DNA from: Ursus arctos
Lineage: Eukaryota > Chordata > Mammalia > Carnivora > Ursidae
Length of the DNA stretch: 64,000 nucleotides
Reading direction: 5' to 3'
NCBI RefSeq assembly: GCF_023065955.2
Contig: NW_026622930.1
Span: 23,909,449-23,973,448, forward strand
The notes below the pieces were generated by a model that ran no database searches, was not told the DNA's origin, and saw only the letters and a list, made by a program, of their open reading frames with translations. Positions 21,686 through 32,970 of this stretch are shown here, in pieces (within the stretch, counting starts at the first letter, position 1; each line of letters starts with the position of its first letter). Both the position numbers and the translations under genes were made by a program.

Positions 21686-21862
21686 GTGCTTGCTCCAGCA
21701 GCACATACCCTAGAATTGGAGCGATACAGAGAAGCACGCCCCTGCAAGGATGACACACACATTCATGAGGCATTCCGTATTTCTGAGAAACGTATACAAT
21801 TGCTGGATCACTATATTGGACCCCTGAAACTAACACTATGTTAACATACAGAAGAAAAATAC
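21686..21862 (+). mobile_element. U6 snRNA-L1 chimeric retrocopy
   Basis: 21686-21782 is a diverged U6 snRNA copy from its exact 5' end: gtgcttgctccagcagcaca, ggagcgatacagagaag, cccctgcaaggatgacac, ggcattccgtattt. A short internal deletion follows gagaag. It continues directly into an L1 3' end (ggatcactatattggacccc, tgaaactaacactatgttaa) and an A-rich tail. The whole unit is flanked by the duplication aaagtccagaaatag (21672-21686 and 21863-21877). This is the signature of template switching by the L1 reverse transcriptase from L1 RNA to U6 RNA. It is not an active U6 gene: it has several substitutions and no proximal or distal promoter elements. Confidence 0.88.
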
Positions 21863-22351
21863 AAAGTCCAGAAATAGACCCACACATATATGGTTAGTTG
21901 ATTTTTGGCAAAAGTGCCAAGTCACTTCAACAGGGTAAGTATAGTCAGTAATGGTGCTGGAACCACTGAATACCTAGGGGAGATGACCCTCAACCCTTAC
22001 ATCATACACCATAATTAAGTCAAAACCATAGAGCTGAACATAAAAACTATAGGACCCAAGAAAATATAAAAGTAAAGTTTTATATCTGTTCCCTTGGATT
22101 AGGCCACAATTTCTTAGAAGACAAAAAGCACGGCTCAAAAATATTGATAAACTGTACTTCATCAAAACGAAAACTTGAAGACTCAGGAAAATGCAAACTC
22201 CAGACCAGGACAAAACATCCACAATACATATCTAACAAAGGCTTTCTATCCAGAGTATAGAAAGAACACTCAAAACTCAAGGCCAGACTATGCACCAAAA
22301 AATAGGCAAAAGATTTGAACACTTTTTTAAGATTTTATTTTTGGGGGTGTG

Positions 22352-22537
22352 GGGGCGCCTGGGTGGCTCAGTTAAGTGCCTGCCTTAGGCTCAGGTCATG
22401 ATCTCAGGGTCCAGCAACTGAGCCCCGCTGTACATCTCATCGGGCTCCCGCTCAGTGGGGAGTCTGGTCCCTTTCCCTCTGCCCCTACGTGTCCGCCCCC
22501 ACCCCCACTCATGCTCACTCTCTCAAATAAATAAAAT
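22352..22537 (+). mobile_element. Carnivore SINE inside L1
   Basis: ggggcgcctgggtggctcag to ctctcaaataaataaaatct. First of three SINEs packed in 500 bp. Confidence 0.9.
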
Positions 22538-22540
22538 CTC

Positions 22541-22745
22541 TAATTTTTTTTTTTATTTTTAAAAAGATGATCTATTTGAGAGAGTGCACATGCATAGGCT
22601 TGCAGCAGAGGGGGAGGGAGAGAGACAAGCTGACTCTGGTCTCAGCAGAGAGCTGATGTGGAACTTGATCCCAGGACCCTGAGACTGCGACCTGAGCCGA
22701 AACCAAGAGTCAGATGCTAAACTGACTGAGCCACCCAGGTGCCCC
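22541..22745 (-). mobile_element. Carnivore SINE inside L1, reverse orientation
   Basis: aaaaagatgatctatttgag, ending gactgagccacccaggtgcc. Tail-to-tail with the preceding copy. Confidence 0.9.
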
Positions 22746-22746
22746 T

Positions 22747-22854
22747 AAAGATTTTATTTCTTTAAGTAATCTCTACACCCAACACGGGGCTTGAATTCAC
22801 AGCCCCTGGATTAAGAGTTGGGTGCTCTACCGATTCTGCCAGCCAGGCGTCCCA
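22747..22854 (-). mobile_element. Short carnivore SINE inside L1, reverse orientation
   Basis: aaagattttatttctttaag, taatctctacacccaacacg, ending gccagccaggcgtccc. The flanking L1 text aaaagatttgaaca occurs both before the cluster (22309-22322) and after it (22855 on). This is the target duplication of the first SINE to land there. Confidence 0.85.
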
Positions 22855-24052
22855 AAAGATTTGAACAGACTTTTGAAAAAGAGATACACTAATGCCCAAA
22901 AAAGCACATGGAAAAATGTCTAACCTCTCTGGTCACTGGGGGAATGCAAACTAAAACTATAATAAGATTCCACCACTCACCCACCCACTAGAATGGCTAA
23001 ATTAAAAAAGAATTACAATACCAAGTGTTGGCAAAGATGTGGGAATGCAAAGTGCACAGCCATTGGAGAAAACAATTCGGCAGTTTTTCTGGCAGCAATT
23101 TCATTCACCTAAGTGAAGTGAAAGCACGTGCATGCTTGCACTCGAATAGTCACAGCTGCTGTATTCATGATAGCCCTAAACTAGAAACAGTCCAAATGCC
23201 ACCATTGTGAACAGAGAAGCAAACTGTAGTATGTTTGGGTGACGGAATACTACTCAGCAGTAAAGACGGACGAATGGCTGATACCTCCAACTATAGGGAT
23301 GAACCTTAGAAATGTGCTCAAATAAAGAAAACACAAAAGAATATATAAATATGATTCTATTAATACAAAAATCTAGAAAGGCAAAACCAATGGTGACAGA
23401 GAGTGGGCAAGTGGTTGCTGGGAGCCAAGATTGGGGAGGTAGGAATTAACTGGGTATGACAAGACTGTTAGATCATTTTCAAAAAATCATGACTCCCTTA
23501 CAGATGTAAAAATGAACATGAGTTAAAGATTTCATTTAACTCATGAATGAGGAAACTGGTAAGGATATGACAAGCAATCAAAGCAGATCCAGAAAAACAA
23601 CATGTATAGATCCAGAATATTGAAATCAATGCAAATGAAGGCTAAACGGGCTTCTTCCATACTGGGAGGTCTACTGAGCCTCTAGGGGACAGGACATAAT
23701 TTGCATTTCTATAGACAAGAACGTTTTCCCTTCACTATTCTTACCTACAACCTATAGAGTTGTAAAATAGCTCAAAGAATGACAGACTAGAATCAAATTA
23801 ACTCAGAAGGGTGTATGGACCAGGAGCCTTTTTCCACTGAAGATAACCAACAGCACCGGTGAGCAGGCAGTGAGAACAAGAGTGGATCTAGCAGACCCAG
23901 TCAGGAGGCCAGGACCGCTGTCCAGGTAAAGGATGGTGGGGAGAAGGGCTTGGAGCACAGCTGTAGTGACTGACTCAGAGACAGGTCCATCCAAATGAAT
24001 GAACTTGAGCTCTGACCTTGATCTGGTGGAAGGTGCAGAAGTTTGATGAACA

Positions 24053-24246
24053 GGGGCGGCTGGGTGGCACAGCGGTTAAGCGTCTGCCTTCGGCTCAGGG
24101 TGTGATCCTGGCGTTCTGGGATCGAGCCCCACATCGGGCTCTTCTGCTATGAGCCTGCTTCTTCCTCTCCCACTCCCCCTGCTTGTGTTCCCTCTCTCGC
24201 TGGCTGTCTCTATCTCTGTCGAATAAATAAATAAAATCTTTAAAAA
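24053..24246 (+). mobile_element. Young bear-type SINE
   Basis: ggggcggctgggtggcacag, ctgctatgagcctgcttctt, gaataaataaataaaatctt. Perfect duplication agtttgatgaacag on both sides. Confidence 0.93.
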
Positions 24247-25439
24247 AAAGTTTGATGAACAGACAAAATAGGTTGGGTGTGAAAAAGAAATCCTAAAAAA
24301 CAAAGAACAAGGTAGCTCACCTTTCGTGTAGAAAAAGCCATAATGTGTAGCAGGTGCTCAAAGGCCAGTTTCTTTTGGTTTGTGTGTTTACCGTGTACCA
24401 AGCATCTAATCAGGTTGAATAACATGAAATTGCCAATGTTTGACCCTTTTAACCAAAAAATGGCAACTTTATCCTAAGGAAAATCTTTAACACAGATTCT
24501 TACTTACTCCTGCCATTTGCTAGGCAGGCCTCCCTCCCCCCGACACCCCCCCCACTTTTATAAATGACAAAAGCACCCAGAGGTCAAAGACCTTGTCCAA
24601 TAATAATTTCTTAGTAAATGGTAAAGCAGGATTCAAACCCCTGCGGCCAACACCAGACCCACGTTGTAATCCCTGTGATGCACTATTCGAAACACTGCAG
24701 ACTCCTGGGCTGTGCTGTTAAGGATAAGAGTGGTTTCTCAGAACTGTGCCCAGTCCCCTAAGAGTTTCACTTTGGCTAAACCCAGATCCCAAGTTTGACC
24801 GCCATGGCGGGTTTCCTGGCCTTCCTCCCCAGCACCCCCAGGGATCTGTTATCCCTGCCCTGAAACCAGGCAGCCTTCCTGGCTCAAGTGGGCATCTTCC
24901 TAGTGTCTTCTGACTGCTCCTCACTGACCTGTCCAAACCCCAACCTTCCAGTTCCGTCCCCCCCACCCCCTACCTGCCTTGTGTCACTGTGCTTACATTC
25001 CCTCACAGTCCCCATCACGCCACAAAAATTGTCACTGCCCATCGGAGTTCCTGATCTTTATCATGAGCTAAGTTTTTATTTCAGGACCCGCGTACCCTAC
25101 ACGTGAGGATCCCTGCACGAGTGTCTCGCTGGAGGGAGTGGGTGGTCCCACTGTTTTATCCAGGATAAAACTAGGTGACACCCAGTGGCAGGCAGGACAC
25201 GATCTTCTGACCGCGACCTCAAACGTGTCCAGCTGCTGGCTGTCCTTCTGGGACTTGACCCTCACATCTGAGTCTCAAGTCTCTCTGGGATTTTGAAGTG
25301 CTCTGCGAACATCCCGAGGAAATCGGCTGCACGGTGGCAGGTGCTTCTCCGGGCTCTACTTCCGGCAGAGTCGCTGGGGGAGCCTTGGGGGAGTGACTTC
25401 CTGGCCTTCGTCCCCGAGCAAACCTACCTCGAGGTACAA

Positions 25440-26360
25440 ATAAACATTTGCCCAGGAGTTGAGGGCTCCCGCGCGCGGCTGGCGCTCCGAGTGCCCCGGC
25501 GTCGTCGGCGCGCCCGCGAGGAGGGTGACCCGCAGGAGCCGCAGCGACTCCCCCCCCCCCCCCCCGGCCAGGAATTCGCTTGGGGCCACGACGGCGATAG
25601 CGGCGGGCACAGAGGGCAGGAGGCGGCCAGATCAAAGGGAGCCCCCGCCGGGCCGGGACTCTCCGGGCGCGCCGAGGAGCCGCCCCTCCGGGAAGGGCGG
25701 ACGACGTCCCGGACGCTGACCCGAGAAAGGCGCGGCGCCCCCGCCGCGCGCGCCCCCGCGGCCGCCGGTCTCCCGCCCCCTCCTCCGCGGCCCCCCGGCC
25801 GAACCCCGCGCGCCCCCGCGGTCCGCGCGCTCCCTCCCCTGGAGGAGGCGAGGCCGGGCGCGAAGGGACGCGCGGGAGCCGCTCGGGAGGCGCGGAGGCG
25901 CGGAGCGGAGTAGCGCCGCGAGGGAGACGATGCCTCGCCTGCCCGGCCGCGGGGGGCTCCTCGTCGGCGTGGTGCTGCTGGCGGCGCTGTTGGCCGCGGG
26001 CCGGGCGCTCCCCCTGAAGAAGCCGCGGCCCCGGAGCCCCGCGAGGCTGGCGGAGGTGAGCGGCGGGGCCGGGGCGCGAGCGGCGACCTCCGAGGGCGGG
26101 CGCGGAGCGAGGGCCAGGTGCGCCGGACCTGCAGGAGCCCCCGTCCCGGCCGGGCGGCGGGCCCGCGGGGGAGAGACTCCACTTCTGGGCCGAGCGCCGG
26201 GCGCGGACCCCGCGGGACAGCCCGGCCTCTCCCGCCCGCGGCTGCCTCGCCCTGAGCGAACCTCTCCTGCAGCCCCCTTGTCCAGGGGCGCGCTCCGAGA
26301 GGAGCCGGGAGGTGGGAGGGGAACGCGGCGCTGCGCGGAGATGCTGAGGTTCGACCGGCC
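25440..26360 (+). promoter_or_regulatory. ISM2: CpG island and probable promoter of ISM2
   Basis: Very GC-rich with dense CpG (for example gcgcgccgaggagccg and gcggtccgcgcgctccctcc). It covers the putative 5' UTR and coding exon 1 of ISM2. No TATA box. A run of 16 C lies at 25550-25565. The dense, undecayed CpGs imply the region stays unmethylated in the germ line. Confidence 0.75.
25930..26055 (+). CDS. ISM2: ISM2 coding exon 1 (start codon and signal peptide)
   Basis: 42 codons starting at ATG 25930 (context gagacgATGc) and ending at gcggag before the donor gtgagc. It begins MPRLPGRGG, then a hydrophobic core LLVGVVLLAALLAA and a likely signal cleavage after AAGRA. The basic stretch LPLKKPRPRSPARLAE follows. 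It matches the human ISM2 start in layout (leucine-rich signal, LP-KKPR, RLAE). Confidence 0.8.
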
Positions 26361-27149
26361 GCATAACCAGCCGGTGCAGCCTCAAATCAGACCTGCAAAG
26401 GATTTGAGTCCCTTTGGGTGTGAATGGAGATGAGATGAGGTAGTGAGTGGGGGCTTGCAACTTGCTGGGGAGTAGTATCAGCCAGGGACCGTGATATAAC
26501 TATGTACTTGGAAGAGAAGAGGTCGCTAAGACGTGATGGGGGGGCGCTTTCTGGGTGGCCTGTGAGTGGGCTTTGGGGATGCGACTGAAAACAGAGGAGC
26601 GAGTTGAAAAAGAGTGGTTTAGACGTGGAGAGGAAACACGATCTGTCAAAATCTGCCTCCTTGCGCCAGGGTCAGCAGTCCAGCCATTCCTCTTGGACTG
26701 CAGGGGACACTCATCCCCGTGGGGACAAAACCCTTGTTCCAGGGTATGCAGGCTGGTGTGGCAAGGGGTCCTGGCTCCTCCCATGCACTGAGCTCTTCTA
26801 GGAGGAGGACAGAGTACTTCTTCCCATTTTCCAGATGAGGACACTGAGAGGCCCAGCCGGGTGCAGGGGACTGGTGGGTGAGTGGTACGCCCAGCCTGGG
26901 GGGCTAGTAGTGCCCAGGCTGCTGAGGCCTTCCAGAGGCGGTGGGAAGCAGGGGCCTGCCTGCACTTGGGGTCTCTGTGGACTGGTGTTCATCCACCTTT
27001 TTTTCAATGCTGCCTTCCTAAGGAGACTTTTAGATATTTTTCCCCCTAAGTGCCTCTTCCACTGAAATTTTAATACCATAAATATACTGTCTGTGTACTA
27101 TGGCACTTTAATGTGTTGCAAATCGTTGTAGTAGCCAAGATTTTTTTGC

Positions 27150-27410
27150 CCCCAGCGTCCAGTTTTTGCTCCTTGTTGAGAGCACGTCCTATAGACCAGA
27201 GCCTCTCAGCCCCGCACTCCTGTCATCTCGGGTTGTATAGTTCTTTGTTGTGCATTGTGCATATTCAGCAGCGTGCCTGGCCTTGACCCACTAGGTGCCT
27301 GTAGCACCCACACCTGGATGGAGCCAGACATTGCCCAGTGTTTCCTGAGGGACACCCCTGCCCCGACCACTGTCGGCAACCACTGCTGTAGACAAATCCA
27401 GAGGAACCCG
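27150..27410 (-). repeat. MER20-like hAT-Charlie DNA transposon
   Basis: agttctttgttgtgcattgt, cttgacccactaggtgcctg, ccagacattgcccagtgttt and gcaaccactgctg follow the MER20 order in reverse. Diverged; family from memory. Confidence 0.5.
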
Positions 27411-28554
27411 ACAGCCTCCGGCCAGTCCCACCTGCTAGGTGGAGATGACACTGGTCATAAAATGAATTGAATTGACATTTTCCCCCCTACTCATTTGACA
27501 TAGTTTCTGTTTTAGTACTTACTGCTTTGTATTGTGATTATTTGTGGTATGTTTGCCGGATCTGCCCCAAGACTAGCCTAGAGGATGAGTTATTTCAGAG
27601 CCAAAGTCATATCCCCAGCCCTAGAATAGGGCCTGGCAGAACCCTCAAAGACATGTTAAAGCAAGTTAGTGCCATGAAGGAAAAACAGAGCTTGGAGCCC
27701 AGGGCCTGGGCTCCTGGTCCCAGTGGGTCGTTAACTCATGTATGACTCACTGTGGATGATTTCCTGACTTTTAGAATAAGGGGCTAAGTCATCTCCGTGA
27801 TCCTGTCTAGCTCCAACACTGCTTCCGAAGCCTGCGTGATGTGTGTTAAGCTGTTCCCCAGCAAGGTGTTAGCTAAGAAATCACGTTGGGATAAGGCAGA
27901 ATGCTGTTCTAAGGGCTTAGGTGATTGGTCAGAAATAACTGACAACTCCAAAGACTTTGAAGAAGCAGCTGAAGGACATAACCCCCCGCCCTGGGTCTAA
28001 AGGTACGGGTTGACTGAGGGGAAGCGAGCCTTCTCTGGGCCTGGCAGAGTCCGTGCAAAGTACTTTATGTGATGTTACCTCGTTGTTGCACCATTCTGAC
28101 ATGCTTGTTATTCCCATTTTCCAGAGGGAAAAATCAAGGCACAGAGCTGGTAAGCTTAACTGAGCTTGGCAGCCTGGGCTGTCATTTCGAGAGCTCTACC
28201 AGGGACCGTATGGTCCATCTTTGCATGACACCCCCCAGCCTGCTCATCTGAAGTCTTGAAAAGTCTTGAAATCATCAGCATCCGGAACAAAGTGTGCCAC
28301 CCTCTCTCTGGGCAGACCTGTTGCTGAGCCTCAGTTTACCCCCAGAGTCAAATGGGAGTAAGAGAGCCCATTCTGTTGGGTGGCCTGCTGGGCGAGGAAG
28401 CATGGTGCATGTGCGTGGCATCGTCGTTACGAGGATTTGTTGGGTGCTAGACGGGCAAAGAATGACAGAGCTGTGCCTTGGGTGTCTTCCACTCTAGTGA
28501 GGATCCGACCACCACCCAGACAGCCGCAGTGCCTAGCATTTTGTGTTGCTTGTC

Positions 28555-28660
28555 TTGTTTTCCTCATTTTAGGGATGAGGAAACGATGGTGGATCTAATA
28601 ACTAACCCATCGTCTGCAGCTAGTAAGCGGTGAACTGGGATTGAAACCCAGCTTGGCTTA
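28555..28660 (-). repeat. MIR fragment, reverse
   Basis: attttagggatgaggaaacg, gctagtaagcggtgaactgg and gattgaaacccagc are the reverse of the MIR core. Confidence 0.55.
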
Positions 28661-30309
28661 ATTCCGGGACCCCTGGACCCCTTGCCGTGGCACCCACCAC
28701 CTCCTGGGCAGGCAAGGGAAGACCTGAGACGGGGGGGGGGGGAAGAGTTGAGGAACTTGGGGCCACGGGAGGGTGATGGAGATGAGAATTAGGGAAGAGA
28801 GAAGTGAGAGAGGACGGCTCTTCCAGGCTGCATGGACTGTTCCGCAGCAAGGGTCCCCCATGGGACGGAGCTGCAGGCGTTCCTGCTGTAGCAGCAGGGA
28901 CGTGGTCCCCACGGAAGGACGCTCGCATGAGGGACGGGCTGAGAGTGACAAGCTCAGGCGCAGAGGAAGGAGCCTGCGGGCCTGGGGCAGCGTGACACAT
29001 ACGGTCGGGGTGCTTAGTCAGCACTTGGGCCTGGGTGTCATCCAGCCAGGTGCCTGGCATCAAGGGCTGGCTTGCAGGAGGGGCGTGGTGGGTTGAAAGG
29101 TCTCACCTGCCAGGCCGGGGCACCAGGAAGCAGATATGTTCCTGCAGGTCGGTTTTCTTTGGTTGGGGGGGGGCCCACTTTCTAGCCCAGCCAGTGAGTG
29201 AGTGTCAGAAGGGGGACTGGAACCCAGGTGTCTGTGATGCCAAGCCTATGGCTTCACCCTCAGCCTCCCCCGGCCGCTGGCTACCTCCTTGGACCTTGAC
29301 TGTGACCATCGCTCTCCCTCCGGAACATTCTTCCTGCTCAGAATTTGGAACTACTGGAAAGCTGGTTGAGGGAGAAAGGGAAGAATAGGAAGGGGGGCCA
29401 GGAGGCTGGGCTGCTTGGCCGTCCCGGGCAAGTCCTCTCGTCTCTGGCTCTCGGTCTCCCAATCTCGTTCCTCCCCTTTGCCTCTCACTGGGTTGTTCTG
29501 AAGATCAAACGGAGGGGTGGGTGTGAAGAGTGGAACATCGTGCTGTAGTGTTCTGGTCATTCGGCACACTGTGCACCCCGTGCGGCAGTCGGCGAACCCG
29601 CAGGTGCAGCCCTTGCTTGGAGTTGGCCAAGCACAAGGGACAAGGGCACAGCCCCTCCGGCCAGACCACCTGCCTTGAGTCCTGTTCCGCCAGCCCCCTG
29701 GGTGACCCCAACCAAATTACCGCACCTCACTGATCCTCGGCTGCCTCGGCTATGAGGAGAGGGTGACACGAGCACCTGCCCCAAGGGGGTGAGAATTCAG
29801 CGAGTGTGCTTGGTGGCACTGACTACGTCATCGGAGGGCCGGGTGCAGAATGAGAATGTGGGGCCTCGAAGCATTTCAAGACGGCAGCAACGGAGTGGTC
29901 AGATGCCGAGCCTGTGCGAGGACTCGGGCACACAGCACGAAGCCAGTCTGGCCTGGCAGGACCCACCCTGTCACTAGTACTCTGGTGACAAGGAGGAGCT
30001 CCGAGGTCTCCGCTGGGGACCGGGTGGGCTGGAGGGGGAAGTCCAGCCCCCTCCTCCACCTGTGGCCCTCTGGCCTGGAAGAGGCAGTGTTGTTGAGTGC
30101 TAGGTCTCCAGCCCCTCCTGGGAGGCCGGGGTGACTGTGTGCAGCCTGGCTCTGTGTCCGTGGGCCTGGACTGCTGGGGCTGTGGGGAGCAGGGTGCCGG
30201 GCTGCGCCTGGGGGGTTTCATTATCCAGAGCAAGTTCCTGACCCCTGCGGCACTGTGAGGGGGCTGAAGCAGCTTAGCAGGTGGGCTCACGCCTGGCCAA
30301 GCCAGGGAG

Positions 30310-30312
30310 GGT

Positions 30313-30360
<48 letters not shown>

Positions 30361-30361
30361 A
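30310..30361. repeat. (GT)n(GA)n microsatellite
   Basis: About 14 GT units pass directly into about 12 GA units. Compound dinucleotide repeat, likely length-variable. Confidence 0.95.
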
Positions 30362-30744
30362 TGGGGGGTAGATCTTGGTATATGTCTACATATCTGATGT
30401 CTATCTGGGCGTTGATGCCATTCCCGCAAGGAACGGACTTGGATATTTGTACCTGGGTGAAACTCCACGTGCAAGGGTAACAGATGGGGGAGGTGGTCCT
30501 GGGGGACAAGACAAGTGTTCTTAAATGTGCTGGAACCTCAGAATTCAGGCCATGGGAATACACCCCCCAGAGCTCCCACATCCGCGGTGGCTGGGGACCT
30601 CAGGCCAACTAAGACGTAAAGAACTAACAGTGCCTGGCCGGAGGGGTACTGTCTCTCTAGAAACATCCGTCACCACCCTAGGTGAGGCTCACCGCACGCT
30701 GGCCGTGTTTGAGGCAGCCCTCGTTCTAACTCAGCAACCACACA

Positions 30745-30880
30745 AGACAGAGACTGCTCTTCCCTTCATTTATGGAGACAGAGTTTAAGGCAGATTAAAT
30801 TGACCTGCCCAAGGTCACACAGCTCCTAAGTGTACAAGTCGGGATTGGAACCCAGGCCGTGGGGCCTCCAGCCTACACCC
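30745..30880 (-). repeat. MIR fragment, reverse
   Basis: ttgacctgcccaaggtcaca, cagctcctaagtgtacaagt and cgggattggaacccaggc are reverse MIR. Confidence 0.6.
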
Positions 30881-31133
30881 GTGACCACGAGCTGCCAGCA
30901 CGATGACGAACACGAAGTGCTTTGTGAATACAGAGGTGGCTGTGCATGGGGGTTGTCGTCGTGTGTGTCCACACATGTGTGCGTGCACCCAGGCGTGGGC
31001 GTTGAGATCAGGCAGAGCTGAGTTTGAACCCGAGCTCCAGTACTGTAGCCTTGGTGACCCCCCGTCGATCCCTGACCCTGTCTGAGCCTCCCTGTGGGCT
31101 CATCGTTAATGTAGTCGCCTTCACCCTCGGGGT

Positions 31134-31250
31134 TGCTAGTGTTCATTCAGTCACTCAGCGATGATTTATTGAGCTCCTCCTGTGTACCAGGCACTGTGCT
31201 AGGCACAGCCTTCCCAGGAGCAAAGCAGACAAAAAGTCCTGCCTGCAGTC
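31134..31250 (+). repeat. L2 LINE 3' end
   Basis: gttcattcagtcactcagcg, tgatttattgagctcctcct and gtaccaggcactgtgctagg: the L2 3' consensus, little diverged. Confidence 0.65.
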
Positions 31251-32108
31251 TAGCTGGGGTGGCAGAAGGCACATCAAGGGCCTGGCCCAGGCTGGGGAGG
31301 GAAGATGTGCTCAGACAGCACTTGCGGGGCAGGGCTCTGGGGGCTCTGCCCGGATCTCTGCAGGCCTTTCATCCAGTTGCCAGTGTCCAGCTGCCAGATG
31401 GCTGTCACTGCCACTAGGGCTGCTCTGAGCTGTCACCGCAAGCCTGAGGTGCCCAGGGAGCAAATCCTCTCCTCCCTCCGGCAGCCCTCAACCAGTGACC
31501 GGCAGGGCTTGTAGGTACGTAGCCCAGCTCCCCTCTTCTGGGGGAATAACTGAGACCCTCGATGGGACTGAGCTCCCCTTGTCCCCCGTGGTCACTAACT
31601 TGAGGGAGCATTTCTGTATTAGCTGCTTCCTGTCCCTGACTCCCTCCCCCACTCCCTGCTCGCGTCTCCAGGAATCACCTTCCGAAGGAACCCCTTGCCC
31701 TTGAATTCTTGTGTCAAGGTTGGCTTCTGAAGGAACCCAAAATAAGACTGGTGTCCCCCCTCCACTGCACTCCTGGGGTTCCCTGGGGCCTGAAACATGG
31801 GGCAGGGGGCCCCGAGAGCAGCTGCAGAGAAGGGTGGCGTGTGTGGCTGGGATGATTAGCCGGGGCTTTCTATGGCCTTTGCTCATCATCTGTTCCACTT
31901 GGGCACCAGGGAGTGGAGAGGTGGAAGAGGGCTGGAAACACATTCTGAGCACCTGCTGGATACCAGCTCTTTCCCGTCACTGTTCTCCATTTTACAGATA
32001 ACGATGCTCACAGAACTTATGTCCCCCGTCGGGGTCCCACAGGTCAGAAGCCAGGCTATTTGGGGATTCAGGCCTAAGCGGCCTGACTTTAGAGGAGGAT
32101 TTCTTTCT

Positions 32109-32234
32109 TTTTTTAAGTTTAGTTATCTATGTATGTATGTGTTCAGGTAATCTCTACACCCAGTGTGGGGCTTGAACTCATGACCCCGAGATCAAGAGTC
32201 AGGTTCTCTGCCGACTGAGCCAGCCAGGCACCCC
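32109..32234 (-). mobile_element. Short carnivore SINE, reverse orientation
   Basis: tttaagtttagttatctatg, taatctctacacccagtgtg, ending ctgagccagccaggcacccc. Confidence 0.85.
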
Positions 32235-32243
32235 GAGAGCAGG

Positions 32244-32423
32244 GCTTCTTCGCTGTAGCCTTGTTGACATTCTGGGCTGGATAATTTGTGTGGGGCTGTC
32301 CTATGTGTCGTAGGCTCTCAGGCCTCACTCATAAGGTGCCAGGAGCACCCCTTTCAGGTTGTGACAACCACAAATGTCTCCAGACCTTGCCAAATGTCCT
32401 CAGTGAGAACCACTGCCTAACTA
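32244..32423 (-). repeat. MER20-like hAT-Charlie DNA transposon
   Basis: agccttgttgacattctggg, tttgtgtggggctgtcctat, ggttgtgacaaccacaaatg, tccagaccttgccaaatgtc and gagaaccactgcc follow MER20 in reverse. Confidence 0.55.
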
Positions 32424-32970
32424 TCTGCTCACAGGGCAGGGGCATCCACGTCAGCCAGAAAGGCTGCAGACCCTGAGGTCCTGCTGTCCTGAGACTGCCT
32501 GTCCCTGGACCCCAGAGGCCACAGACAGAGGAGCCGCTGAACCACATCACAGGGACAGTTAGGGCTTTGGTGGCGTCGTGGGTGGGAGCTGCCAGGAAGG
32601 CAGCATGTGGGGATGTGCCAGGCCTCCGAGACTGGCCAGCGAAGGGGCTGAGCTGCTCTGTTACTCATGTGTCCATCCTCTGCTCACCCAGCCTGGCTGT
32701 CCAGACCAGAGCCCTTTGACTGAGCTGCAGACTCCAGAGCCGGACGCGATGGGCCCACAGAGATTAATGCAGGAGCCTTGGAGCCGGGTGTCTGCAGACC
32801 CCTGGAGGGAGGGGCTCAAGGGGAGAGACTGAAGGTTCTGATTCTCTTTCCAACCCAAGGAAAGAAAGTCATAGCAAAACACTAGACTGAGTAAGCCTCT
32901 GATTCGTGAAGTAGACTCTCCACACTCTTGCCTGTAGTGTCCGAGCAGAAGGGTCAGCAGTATGTGCTCC

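Larger units (their letters stand above)
21480..23560 (+). mobile_element. Old L1 (late ORF2 and 3' end), broken by several insertions
   Basis: ORF2-end motifs appear in order: gccaaaacaattttgaaaaa, ccagaaatagacccacacat, cttcatcaaaacgaaaactt, gaatgcaaactaaaactata, aagtgttggcaaagatgtgg, gaatactactcagcagtaaa, ggttgctgggagccaagatt. Stops occur in all frames. It is interrupted by a U6-L1 chimera (21686-21862) and three SINEs (22352-22854). Confidence 0.75.
20846..25439. other. SPTLC2-ISM2 intergenic region
   Basis: L2-like sequence, a broken L1 with insertions, one SINE (24053-24246) and a MIR/L2-like stretch (24540-24660). From 23600 to 24040 and from 24660 to 25400 I see no gene, RNA or named repeat. 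Base composition turns GC-rich approaching the ISM2 CpG island. Confidence 0.6.

Noticed and set aside
21686..21782. Functional U6 snRNA gene
   Set aside because: It has many substitutions and a short internal deletion, lacks a U6-type upstream promoter and is fused to L1 sequence with target duplications.
25219..26460. 413-codon open frame on the minus strand across the ISM2 CpG island, and a 252-codon one inside it
   Set aside because: Extreme GC content removes stop codons. The predicted protein is Arg/Pro/Ala/Gly-rich with no domain, and the region is explained by the ISM2 promoter and exon 1 on the other strand.
29823..30581. 252-codon minus-strand open frame in ISM2 intron 1
   Set aside because: It reads through the GT/GA microsatellite (SLSLSL and THTHTH runs) and GC-rich intron, with no splice-bounded conserved segment or known domain.
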